The notes under the pieces were generated by a model. It did not search any database, was not told the DNA's origin, and saw only the letters and a program-made list of their open reading frames with translations. Below are positions 57,612 to 64,000 of a DNA stretch of 64,000 nt, piece after piece; positions within the stretch are counted from its first letter, which is position 1, and the number at the start of each line of letters is the position of its first letter. Origin of the DNA: Caldilinea sp. CFX5 (GTDB lineage Bacteria > Chloroflexota > Anaerolineae > Caldilineales > Caldilineaceae); the NCBI GenBank assembly GCA_021405325.1, contig QWII01000020.1:58360-122359 (forward strand). Direction: 5' to 3'. A program made the position numbers and the translations under genes.

Positions 57612-58082
57612 CTATGCCTTGACAAACTGGCGCACTTGCCCGCCCATGTCCATCTGATATTTCTGTTGCAGCGCCAAGAGCAGCGCTGGATCAACCTGAG
57701 CGCCGTAGGTGGCAAACTGTTGGGCGCGTTCAACCCAAAATTGCTCGAAACCGGGCGGCGTCAAGAAGACCAACATTCGCCCCACCGTTGTCCCGATATT
57801 TTCAATCGTATGCGGTGTCCGGCGTGGAATGAAGATGTGCGCCCCGACCGGCGCCGGGATGATTTGGTCATTGACGATAAACTGAAACAGACCTTCCAGG
57901 ATATAAAGCGTTTCATCGGCGTCCAGGTGGCGGTGGATGGGCGCGGCCAGCGCCGGCGGGGGCGCCGCCGCAAATTCGGTCAGCGAGAACCGGCCCCCCG
58001 TCTCTGCGCCGGAGAGGAGGAAGGTGACGCGGTTCGGCCCTAAGGTCACGGTAGTTGGTGGTTTTGCTAGGTTAGTAGACAT
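57612..58082 (-). CDS. cupin domain protein
   Basis: 156 residues from MSTNLAKPPTT, GAGGG before the ATG. The first cupin motif is PIHRHLDADETLYILEGLFQF (here its core HRHLDADETLYILEG) and the second is PRRTPHTIENIG, giving His, His, Glu and His as metal ligands. The C-terminal part (about 105-150) resembles quercetin-dioxygenase-like and similar single-cupin proteins. Function not determined. Confidence 0.82.
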   Translation of the reverse strand: MSTNLAKPPTTVTLGPNRVTFLLSGAETGGRFSLTEFAAAPPPALAAPIHRHLDADETLYILEGLFQFIVNDQIIPAPVGAHIFIPRRTPHTIENIGTTVGRMLVFLTPPGFEQFWVERAQQFATYGAQVDPALLLALQQKYQMDMGGQVRQFVKA

Positions 58083-58246
58083 CAAATCCCTCTATCAGCT
58101 CCTACTCACATTTCTCACAATTCCACCCAATTATTGCACCGCCGTGTGTGGCTGTCCTTATAAGCCATGTAAGATAGAATTAAAATTACTTTAAGAAAAA
58201 ACGCTCCCACGTCCAACTATAGAAATTCAGCTAATCATTCGGGGTA

Positions 58247-58281
58247 AAGCAACCAGGTTTCTAGCAGAAACCTGGTTGCTT
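58247..58281. repeat. perfect 16-bp hairpin (AACCAGGTTTCT family)
   Basis: Arms 58247-58262 and 58266-58281 (AAGCAACCAGGTTTCT and complement), 3-base loop. Located between the cupin start and the MgtC stop. The same AACCAGG word is used in the repeats at 52758 and 59847. The rest of 58083-58314 has nothing recognisable. Confidence 0.75.
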
Positions 58282-58314
58282 GAACGTCGCCAGCGCAAGC
58301 CCCAAGTCCCACCC

Positions 58315-59001
58315 TCAACCTGGCCGCTCCACCTGGACGCGGCGCACAGTCGGGAGCGTTTCCAGTTGGGCAAGCACCGCTTCAAGCATCTGCTGATTTT
58401 GCAGATGAACATCGAGGTATAGTTTTGAGCGATGGGTGCGCACGTTGCGGTCATAATCGATGGCGATCACAGACGCCCCCAACTTTTCCAAGGACGCGAT
58501 GACCATTTGGCTACTGACACTGCCGTCCTCGAAGACAATCGTCACCTGACGTTGGAACAGGCGCCACTGTTTGCCCTCCACCCGGCGTAGAATGACCAGA
58601 CTGAAGAGGGCAATGACCGTAGCCGTGACGGCCACAACGAACATGCCGCCGCCGGCCGCCAACCCCACCGCCGCCACCAGCCAGAGACTCGCCGCCGTCG
58701 TCAGCCCCTGGATGCTGAGGCCCGTGCGCAGGATGGCGCCGGCGCCCAAGAACCCCACGCCTGTGACCACGCTGGCGGCAATGCGCGAAGCATCAATCAC
58801 TACCAGATCATCCTGGCCGTAAGCTTGGTAGTAGACAAACTGGGTAGAGACCAGCATAAACGTGGCCGATGCCAGCGAGACGAGCAGGTGCGTCCGCAAG
58901 CCGGCAGGGCGGCCTGTCCGTTCGCGTTCGTAACCGACAGCAGCGCCCAAAACAACACTTACGCTGATTCTGAGCAACATTGCAAAGATAGGAATTGCCA
59001 T
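58315..59001 (-). CDS. MgtC/SapB family membrane protein
   Basis: 228 residues. Four to five membrane helices cover about 5-145; conserved parts are VVLGAAVGYERERTGRPAGLRTHLLVSLASA and RIAASVVTGVGFLGAGAIL (cores GYERERTGRPAGLRTHLLV and GVGFLGAGAI). The C-terminal ~80 residues form an ACT-like cytoplasmic domain (VTIVFEDGSVSSQMVIASLEKLG). Relatives are linked to magnesium limitation, membrane potential and ATP synthase control. No Mg2+-dependent leader was recognised upstream. Confidence 0.87.
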   Translation of the reverse strand: MAIPIFAMLLRISVSVVLGAAVGYERERTGRPAGLRTHLLVSLASATFMLVSTQFVYYQAYGQDDLVVIDASRIAASVVTGVGFLGAGAILRTGLSIQGLTTAASLWLVAAVGLAAGGGMFVVAVTATVIALFSLVILRRVEGKQWRLFQRQVTIVFEDGSVSSQMVIASLEKLGASVIAIDYDRNVRTHRSKLYLDVHLQNQQMLEAVLAQLETLPTVRRVQVERPG

Positions 59002-59073
59002 AAGCGATCTACTCGCCGTCGTGTACTACCGACCGTTCTTTCACCCCAGTTCTTTCATCCCAGTTATTTCATC

Positions 59074-59763
59074 TCAGTGTGGGGTAATACCCCTATCAGC
59101 CGCTTCCTGGTTTGTTTGATGAGGATGATACCCAGGTGTGAGCGCAAGAACGCCTGCATTGACGGTCAATTGGATTTCGTCTTCGTCAACGGTCCGGATC
59201 CAGTGGACAGGAATGAGCTTTTGCGTGGCGAATAACCAGCCCGCTTTGACGAGAAGATGCGTTGCTCGATTCTTCTCATCGGTGAAGACGCATTCGAGAT
59301 GCCCCACGGCCTCCCCGTCAGAAGCAACGATCCGGGCGCCCTCCTTCAACCCAACGGTGTCTTTGGGAATATTTTGTTCAACATGAACAGCATAAGGTTC
59401 GGCCTCGTAACCAGTGTAGTAGCCCAGATCCCAACCAATCCCGACTGGCGGATACCAGTAGAGCGGCCGCGCATAGCCAGTCTCGTAGTCGTGCAAGGTC
59501 ACTTCCTCCGGGGTAAGGTAGTAGCTCTCCTCAAAGCGGGGAAGATTTTCTAGCGCAGCGGCACGGACGCGCAGCCGGACCGCATCTTCAGTGGTGCTGT
59601 TGATCAAGCGAACCGGCACCACCTTATCTTCGATAAAAAGTACGCCTCGCCGGACAACGATGTGCGTCACTTCTTTTGTCCCGGGGTTGATGACCACGCG
59701 GTCAACCCCGCCGACATGCTGGTCATCAACTGTGTACACATTAGCGCCTTGTTTTAATTGCAT
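59074..59763 (-). CDS. double PRC-barrel protein
   Basis: 229 residues from MQLKQGANVYT (GGAGG 6 bases upstream). Two PRC-barrel/DUF2171-like domains: residues about 5-80 (GANVYTVDDQHVGGVDRVVINPGTKEVTHIVVRRGVLF, shown by GGVDRVVINP and THIVVRRG) and about 145-215 (GARIVASDGEAVGHLECVF, THLLVKAGWLF). They are joined by a Tyr/Pro/Gly-rich linker (YWYPPVGIGWDLGYYTGYEAEP). PRC-barrels bind RNA or protein partners; homologues appear in stress-protein clusters. Function unknown here. Confidence 0.82.
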   Translation of the reverse strand: MQLKQGANVYTVDDQHVGGVDRVVINPGTKEVTHIVVRRGVLFIEDKVVPVRLINSTTEDAVRLRVRAAALENLPRFEESYYLTPEEVTLHDYETGYARPLYWYPPVGIGWDLGYYTGYEAEPYAVHVEQNIPKDTVGLKEGARIVASDGEAVGHLECVFTDEKNRATHLLVKAGWLFATQKLIPVHWIRTVDEDEIQLTVNAGVLALTPGYHPHQTNQEAADRGITPH

Positions 59764-59846
59764 AGACAACCTCCGTTGTTGTCAACGCGACAAACCGTGG
59801 TGGATTGAACCTATTGACTACGATTCATAAAGTTGTTTGCGCCGCT

Positions 59847-59941
59847 GTAACTACTAAGCCAGAAACCAGGTTTTTCACCTGTAAAACCTGCTGATTGGTT
59901 GGGCAAAAACCTGGTTTCTTCACCGGGGGTTAGTAGTTACG
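59847..59941 (-). repeat. interspersed hairpin repeat, copy B, uninterrupted
   Basis: Read on the minus strand it starts CGTAACTACTAACCCCCGG and ends CTTAGTAGTTAC, matching 52758-52952 without the inserted element at about 85% identity. It has outer arms GTAACTACTAA (59847-59857) and TTAGTAGTTAC (59930-59940), and inner arms AGAAACCAGGTTTTT (59861-59875) and complement (59905-59919). The stop codon of the small gene at 59930 lies in it. Confidence 0.85.
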
Positions 59942-60112
59942 CGCCGCTTTCAATTTGGCGAGCAAGTCGCGCACCATGGTTTCGCGCTCCTTGAGTTCTT
60001 CTTTGAACGTCAAGGTTTCTGTGTGGTGAATCTCTTGGCGCAGGTCACCCAGCGCCGTTTCGACTAAATGATAGAGATACTTCTGCTCTCCTGGCGCCAG
60101 TTCGATAGTCAT
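59930..60112 (-). CDS. hypothetical short coiled-coil protein
   Basis: 60 residues from MTIELAPGEQKYLYHLVE; AGAGG lies upstream, and the longer frame has an unlikely basic leader. It is almost wholly one helical hairpin: ALGDLRQEIHHTETLTFKEELKERETMVRDLLAKL. Similar short proteins occur next to stress genes in Chloroflexota and related phyla, to my recollection. The last codons (Arg-Asn-Tyr-stop) are formed by the interspersed repeat (59847-59941), so the original C-terminus may have been shorter or different. Confidence 0.55.
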   Translation of the reverse strand: MTIELAPGEQKYLYHLVETALGDLRQEIHHTETLTFKEELKERETMVRDLLAKLKAARNY

Positions 60113-60315
60113 AGCATAACCTCTTCCTCTCATTGCCTCTACGGGATGCTCTGTTTGTCGCCCCTTTCTGGACAAGCTTGATGGAGCTTTAGCAAAATTA
60201 TACAGCGTAGCAACAGCCAGTTCAATGGATCTTGATACGGATCGCCGATATAAATAGCTATAAATCTCGTCGTATGCACCGAGTAGGATAGATGGGGTGA
60301 GCTTCAGTCGCCGGC

Positions 60316-62376
60316 TTAAGGCGTCACCGGCAGGACAATTTCGGCCAAATTTTCAAAGCCGCCGTCAATGGCGCGGTAAAGGAGAAGTTGTACTTGATCC
60401 ATCCGGGCTTGCACCCCCATTGGCGCCGCCAGCTGATAAGGATCAACCACTGGCTCACCGGGCGCAACCGCATAAAGGCCCAGCGCCGGTTGTTGCCGAT
60501 CTTCCTGCACATGCCCACCCTGACCGTCAGCAATGGGCTGATTGGCCTGCCGTGGCCGCACACTGATCGACACACCCGGTGGCCAGCCGCTGGCGGGTAA
60601 TTGCCAGAAGAGGGTTAAGGTCAGTCCACGTCCGTTGGCAGCAATCGGCGGACGATAAACAGCCAACGGTGAGGCGGCCGCCGGCGTCAGATCGTACCCC
60701 AATAACACGACATCCGTTAGGACGTTACGGTGCAAGAGGGTAGCCGGCGTCCACGACGAAGGCAACGTTGTCGGTGCGAAAACGACCCAATGGGGATCGA
60801 TCGCCTGCTGGATTGGGGTCAGGTTGCGAGGCAACTCGGCGCGCAAGGTAGGCGCCGCCTCCCATGTGCTATACACCGCTTCGCCGTTCGCCAGAAGTTG
60901 GGCCGCCTTACCGCTGTCAACAATCTGTACATCCGGGCGCACTTGCCAGATGGCGCTGAGGTATTGCAACGCCAGCGCATCGTGGACCGCCGCAAACAGG
61001 GGCGCATGGGCGGGCAACGGTTGCGCCAGCAAGATGGCCGCCTGATCAAACGCGCGGTCCGTTGGGCGGTTGCGACTGTCGGCTGCGGCCAGCGAAGTGG
61101 TGAAGCGCCACCCAATGGCAACCACCAGCAGCGCCAACGCAGCAGCATAAAAGGCGCACCCCCAACGCGGTTGGCGCACCCGTTGGATGAAGGCGGCCAC
61201 GCCCAGCAACAACAGTGGATAGACCGGCAGAATCACTTGAAACCAGTTGCCGCAACGGTAGGCCCAGCAGAAGAGCAGATAGATGACACAAGTGCCGTAG
61301 AGCAATACCGCCTGGCGTCTTGGCAACCAGGCGATTCCAATGAGGCCGATGAGCAGCAGCGGGATCGATAATTCCTGCCAAATCAACTGGGGAAAGCCGT
61401 TGTCAAAGAAGGCGCAATGCGGCCCCAAGCCCCAGCCTAACTCCGCGCGCCCTTGGGCGGTGCTGACAAACGACCAGAACCACGCCTGCGGCGTCGTCCA
61501 GTGACCATTGCCCCACCATTCCGGGTGGGCCGCGCCACGCCAGTAGACATAGAGATAGCTCACTAGTGGCAGCAGTGCAGCAACCATTGCGCCAACGACC
61601 ACACGCAGCGAACGCCACAAGTAGGGCGCCTGCCACAGGATGACAACCACCAGGGGCGGCACAATAAAGGCGACCGTCAGCATGTGCGCCAGTGACAGCC
61701 CAGACAAAAAGGCCAGCCCGATGATGGGCAAGGCAGTGCGCATCGATTGCGCTGGTTGGCATGCGAACTGCCTGTTCGCTTCCTGCTCCTGCCAGCACCA
61801 GTAGAAGTAGACAATGGCCAGGGTTTGCGCAATGGCGCTACTATACTGTTCGGTCGTGGTGGCGTAATACCAGAAGAAGTAGGTGACACCATAGAAGGCG
61901 CAGAGCAACGCAGACAGCAAACCGTCGCCTGCCGGTTGGGCCGGGCTGCGGGTCAGCCGACAAAGAAGCTGGTAGAGAAACCAGAGCGCCACCAATGCCC
62001 AAAGCGTGCTGTAGCTGCTGAGAATGGGGATGGGGTTCGGAAGCGTTACGCCAACAGCCTGTAGTACAGCCCGAATGCTATGAAACCAGAGCCAACCGCC
62101 CATTGTATAGAGGGGATAGCCTGGCGCGTTACTCGGTCGCGCCTGCACCTGGGCATATTGGTGGGTGATGAGATCGCCCCCTGCCAACTCGCCCGGCTGA
62201 AAACCATTGTCCAGGGTAAGCGCATAAAGCAGAAGCGCGGCCAATAATAGCAAAAATGCGATCCAGCGCACTTGCTTAGGCTGTGACAAAAAGGGGGCGC
62301 GACGCTTGTCAACGTGGCTTGCAATGGGGCTGACACTTTTGTCGACCAGGATTTTTTCTACAGACGGCGTACTCAT
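60316..62376 (-). CDS. DUF2723/PMT-like membrane glycosyltransferase
   Basis: 686 residues from MSTPSVEKILVDK; no clear ribosome-binding site, and a GTG 18 bases earlier is also possible. About ten membrane helices follow residue 35. The DUF2723 signature GELAGGDLITHQYAQVQARP with SNAPGYPLYTMGGW is at about 62-95, where Glu63 and Asp68 match the catalytic loop of GT-C enzymes. The C-terminal ~200 residues are external and beta-rich (LTLTLFWQLPASGWPPGVSISV). It may glycosylate envelope components; donor and acceptor are unknown. It is similar in plan to the 48568 transferase. Confidence 0.8.
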   Translation of the reverse strand: MSTPSVEKILVDKSVSPIASHVDKRRAPFLSQPKQVRWIAFLLLLAALLLYALTLDNGFQPGELAGGDLITHQYAQVQARPSNAPGYPLYTMGGWLWFHSIRAVLQAVGVTLPNPIPILSSYSTLWALVALWFLYQLLCRLTRSPAQPAGDGLLSALLCAFYGVTYFFWYYATTTEQYSSAIAQTLAIVYFYWCWQEQEANRQFACQPAQSMRTALPIIGLAFLSGLSLAHMLTVAFIVPPLVVVILWQAPYLWRSLRVVVGAMVAALLPLVSYLYVYWRGAAHPEWWGNGHWTTPQAWFWSFVSTAQGRAELGWGLGPHCAFFDNGFPQLIWQELSIPLLLIGLIGIAWLPRRQAVLLYGTCVIYLLFCWAYRCGNWFQVILPVYPLLLLGVAAFIQRVRQPRWGCAFYAAALALLVVAIGWRFTTSLAAADSRNRPTDRAFDQAAILLAQPLPAHAPLFAAVHDALALQYLSAIWQVRPDVQIVDSGKAAQLLANGEAVYSTWEAAPTLRAELPRNLTPIQQAIDPHWVVFAPTTLPSSWTPATLLHRNVLTDVVLLGYDLTPAAASPLAVYRPPIAANGRGLTLTLFWQLPASGWPPGVSISVRPRQANQPIADGQGGHVQEDRQQPALGLYAVAPGEPVVDPYQLAAPMGVQARMDQVQLLLYRAIDGGFENLAEIVLPVTP

Positions 62377-62430
62377 GGCGCGCGATGCTATCACGGGCCG
62401 GGCGCGCTGTCAAACGAAAGTTGGGGTAAT

Positions 62431-62459
62431 TTGTGAAACCATCGTTGGCTGTTTATAAT
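62431..62459 (+). promoter_or_regulatory. sigma-70 type promoter bracketed by an inverted repeat
   Basis: -35 TTGTGA at 62431-62436, 17-base spacer, perfect -10 TATAAT at 62454-62459. A 9-bp inverted repeat, ATCGTTGGC at 62441-62449 and GCCAACGAT at 62479-62487, brackets the -10 and the start site, which would suit a repressor. The leader then carries a 12-bp hairpin with an inner stem (62487-62533). Confidence 0.6.
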
Positions 62460-62486
62460 AACGCCATTCTTTTACAGGGCCAACGA

Positions 62487-62533
62487 TAGCTCCTGGCAAG
62501 TGAGCGGATGCCCGCTGGGCGTGCCAGGGGCTA
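62487..62533 (+). promoter_or_regulatory. structured leader hairpin of the amidotransferase gene
   Basis: TAGCTCCTGGCA pairs with TGCCAGGGGCTA (one T-G wobble), and the inner AGCGG/CCGCT (62503-62507 with 62512-62516) adds a second stem. It ends 26 bases before the start codon and is not followed by a good T-tract, so control of translation or transcript stability is more likely than termination. No known riboswitch class was recognised. Confidence 0.4.
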
Positions 62534-62559
62534 TTTTCGTCCGCACAGAAAGGAATCTT

Positions 62560-63474
62560 ATGCATCGTGATCTGCGCAATGCGCAACAGTTGGGCAATAC
62601 GCCCGCCGGTGAAGCCCGCAAACGCCCATTGATCGGCGTTCCCACCGGTCGCGAAAAGTCACAACGCTTTTATGGTCTGCCGCTCTATATCATGAACCAG
62701 ACCTATATTCGGATGTTGGAAAATCTGGGCGCGCTGCCGGTGATGATCCCATTGCAGATGACGGAAGCCACCTTACGCGGCATCTTTGAACGGCTCGACG
62801 GTCTCTTCCTGCCCGGCGGCGAAGATATTGATCCCAGCCACTATGGCGCCGCGCAACACCCGCGCTTAGGCGCCACCGACAAAGAGCGCGACCGCACCGA
62901 ATTGCTCGTCACGCGCTGGGCCGTCGAGACGGGCATGCCGCTGCTGGGCGTCTGTCGCGGCTTGCAGATGATCAACGTGGCCTGTGGCGGGACGCTGCAT
63001 CAGGATCTGCACGATGAGTGTCCGCAGTTGCACAAGCATGACTACACGCCCCCCACCTACGAACGCTATCGCATCAGCCATACCATCACCATCGAACCGG
63101 ACAGCCGCTTGGCCCGCACCTTAGGGACGGTGCATGAAGTTAACTCCATGCACCATCAAGGTATTGATCGCCTGGGCGTCGGCTTGCGCGTGGTGGCGCG
63201 CGCCGAAGATGGGCTGCCGGAAGCGATTGAGCTGCCGGTGCTGCCTTACACGGTCGGCGTTCAGTGGCACCCGGAAGAGTTAGCCACCACCGACCAGCAT
63301 CACAGCAATTTCTTCTATGACTTTGTCGAAGCCGCGGCGACTGATTGGCAAAGCCAGGTGCCACCCGATTGGCGCAGTCAATTTGCCATGCTCCAACAGA
63401 GCAAGCGTCCCTACACCCCACCGGCGCCACCGGTGATCGTTGAAGAAGGGCTTGTCGCCAGCTACCGTCGGTAG
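62560..63474 (+). CDS. class I glutamine amidotransferase / gamma-Glu-GABA hydrolase-like (peptidase C26)
   Basis: 304 residues from ATG 62560 (AAAGGAAT upstream). The GATase core spans about 22-250: FLPGGEDIDP at 83-92, the nucleophile Cys122 in LLGVCRGLQMINV, and the His227/Glu229 pair in VGVQWHPEEL. It resembles PuuD, which hydrolyses gamma-glutamyl-GABA, and also gamma-glutamyl peptide hydrolases. Genes for the rest of the putrescine pathway are not nearby. The C-terminal ~55 residues are an extra Pro/Gln-rich tail. A good promoter and a structured leader precede it. Confidence 0.87.
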   Translation: MHRDLRNAQQLGNTPAGEARKRPLIGVPTGREKSQRFYGLPLYIMNQTYIRMLENLGALPVMIPLQMTEATLRGIFERLDGLFLPGGEDIDPSHYGAAQHPRLGATDKERDRTELLVTRWAVETGMPLLGVCRGLQMINVACGGTLHQDLHDECPQLHKHDYTPPTYERYRISHTITIEPDSRLARTLGTVHEVNSMHHQGIDRLGVGLRVVARAEDGLPEAIELPVLPYTVGVQWHPEELATTDQHHSNFFYDFVEAAATDWQSQVPPDWRSQFAMLQQSKRPYTPPAPPVIVEEGLVASYRR

Positions 63475-63498
63475 GGGTGTGGTTGTCCGCCGCAATGA

Positions 63499-63573
63499 GA
63501 CAGACGCGGATTCAGGAAACGCGGATCACTGCATGTCAGAAAGTGATCCGCGTTTCCTGAATCCGCGTCTGTC
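63499..63573. repeat. perfect 32-bp hairpin (hairpin repeat, CGGATT family, copy 3)
   Basis: Arms 63499-63530 and 63542-63573 are exact complements with an 11-base centre. The arm contains GCGGATTCAGGAAACGCGGAT, shortened here to GCGGATTCAGGAAACGCGG, the same pattern as at 8266 and 15095. It lies between the convergent amidotransferase and vapC-fragment genes. Confidence 0.85.
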
Positions 63574-63588
63574 CATCAAATTAACCGC

Positions 63589-63900
63589 TCACCCCGGCTG
63601 CGACCAATCGACAATCATCAACCCTGGCACTTGCCCAAAATCACGCACATTACGGGTGACAACCGTTGCCTGATGACTCAAAGCAATGGCGGCAATGCGC
63701 AAATCCTGCGTGCCGATGCGGATTCGTTGTTGACGTAATCGGTCAAACACAACCGATGCAGATGGCGTATAGAGCAAAACTTGTAATGCTCGATAGAACT
63801 CGATTGTCTCGAACAATTGACGGAAGGCAACCGTGGCATCCATTTCTGTTTTCGCACGGCTAAGACTGGCAAGACGACCCTGAAGTTGTTCGGTTAAACT
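63589..63900 (-). pseudogene. vapC: VapC-type PIN domain toxin, 5' part lost
   Basis: The remaining frame reads SLTEQLQGRLASLSRAKTEM, then the interior and C-terminus of a PIN nuclease: IRIGTQDLRIAAIALSHQATVVTRNVRDFGQVPGL, with the conserved Asp of the GTxDxxIAA and TRNxxDF motifs (IGTQDLRIAAIA, TRNVRDF). The N-terminal catalytic Asp and first helices are absent; at 63901/63902 the sequence switches to an IS200/IS605-like end, and a TAG stop appears 9 bases before the gene's first remaining codon. Insertion of that element is the evident cause. An in-frame ATG at 63843 could in principle make an 84-residue remnant. Confidence 0.8.
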
Positions 63901-63901
63901 A

Positions 63902-64000
63902 GTGAGCTACCCAACGCTAAAGCTGTTGGGCTTCCAAGTCATCGACTTGGAACTTTTCGGGGGCCGAGCGTCTTACTGCACTACTCGTATCTCCCACCGC
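63902..64000 (-). mobile_element. right end of an IS200/IS605-type element (partial)
   Basis: Read on the minus strand it ends ...TAGCTCAC at 63902, preceded by a hairpin with one bulged base (CCCAACAGCT and AGCGTTGGG with AA between, 63910-63930) and a second perfect hairpin (63933-63951, TCCAAGTC with GACTTGGA). An imperfect subterminal palindrome a few bases from a TCAC/TCAA end is the hallmark of these elements. The rest of the element, probably with tnpB on the minus strand, lies beyond 64000. This end would also be the 3' part of the TnpB guide RNA scaffold. Confidence 0.6.

Noticed and set aside
1..64000. tRNA and rRNA genes
   Set aside because: Looked for T-loop and anticodon-stem patterns and conserved rRNA words while reading; none was convincing. 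A tRNA-Sec gene relevant to the candidate selenoprotein was not seen in this window.

Overview
The window reads as a chromosomal segment of a Chloroflexota bacterium, most likely near Caldilineae/Anaerolineae. This is inferred from gene content, not from a marker gene. The pointers are a SARP-type regulator with NB-ARC and TPR domains, lipoproteins with Thr/Pro-rich linkers and SH3b domains, two large multi-pass glycosyltransferases, DUF433/DUF5615 and VapC toxin-antitoxin genes, a cysteine-free L33, a DUF2760-Hsp70-Hsp70 cassette, and many intergenic hairpin repeats. No rRNA, tRNA or CRISPR array was seen.

Layout. 1-5.4 kb (minus): gamma-carbonic-anhydrase end, Rpn-like nuclease, fumarase-superfamily lyase, SDR, and an RloA/RloB ATPase-TOPRIM pair. 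5.7-7.3 kb (plus): nitrilase-fold N-acyltransferase. 7.3-20.8 kb (minus): membrane protein, VOC protein, two Hsp70 relatives with DUF2760, rhamnose mutarotase with a GNAT, Gfo/Idh/MocA oxidoreductase, AAA/PD-(D/E)XK protein, a TlpA-like lipoprotein with an in-frame TGA, and an SH3b protein. 21-22.9 kb (minus): rpmG, MTA phosphorylase, rfbC. 23.3-30.8 kb (plus): ftsH, a nucleotidyltransferase-like gene, the SARP regulator. 30.8-37.8 kb (minus): acyl-CoA synthetase, then a coupled membrane protein / 7TM-GAF-HTH regulator / ftsK operon. 38-45 kb (plus): P-loop protein with dipeptide epimerase, then a DUF4129-DUF4350-MoxR operon with a toxin-antitoxin pair inserted after it. 45-47.8 kb: a rearranged stretch of truncated genes. 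48-54.9 kb (minus): GT39-like transferase, two paralogous SH3b lipoproteins, a response regulator and an HPt protein. 55.2 kb: rplI. 55.9-62.4 kb (minus): FAD monooxygenase, VOC, cupin, MgtC, PRC-barrel and DUF2723 genes. 62.6 kb: class I amidotransferase. The end holds a vapC fragment cut by an IS200/IS605-type right end.

The most notable observations are these. (1) A TlpA/thioredoxin-like lipoprotein whose first CxxC cysteine is replaced by TGA, followed by a perfect hairpin with a GGU loop at a position suitable for a bacterial SECIS: a candidate selenoprotein. (2) A 92-bp hairpin mini-element nested, with an 8-bp target duplication, inside a second repeat whose uninterrupted copy lies 7 kb away in this same window. 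(3) A DUF433-DUF5615 pair flanked by two copies of the 3' end of moxR. (4) An ATPase-TOPRIM pair organised like the PARIS defence system. (5) A 7TM-GAF-HTH protein without kinase domain, translationally coupled to ftsK. Several families of long intergenic hairpins recur through the window.
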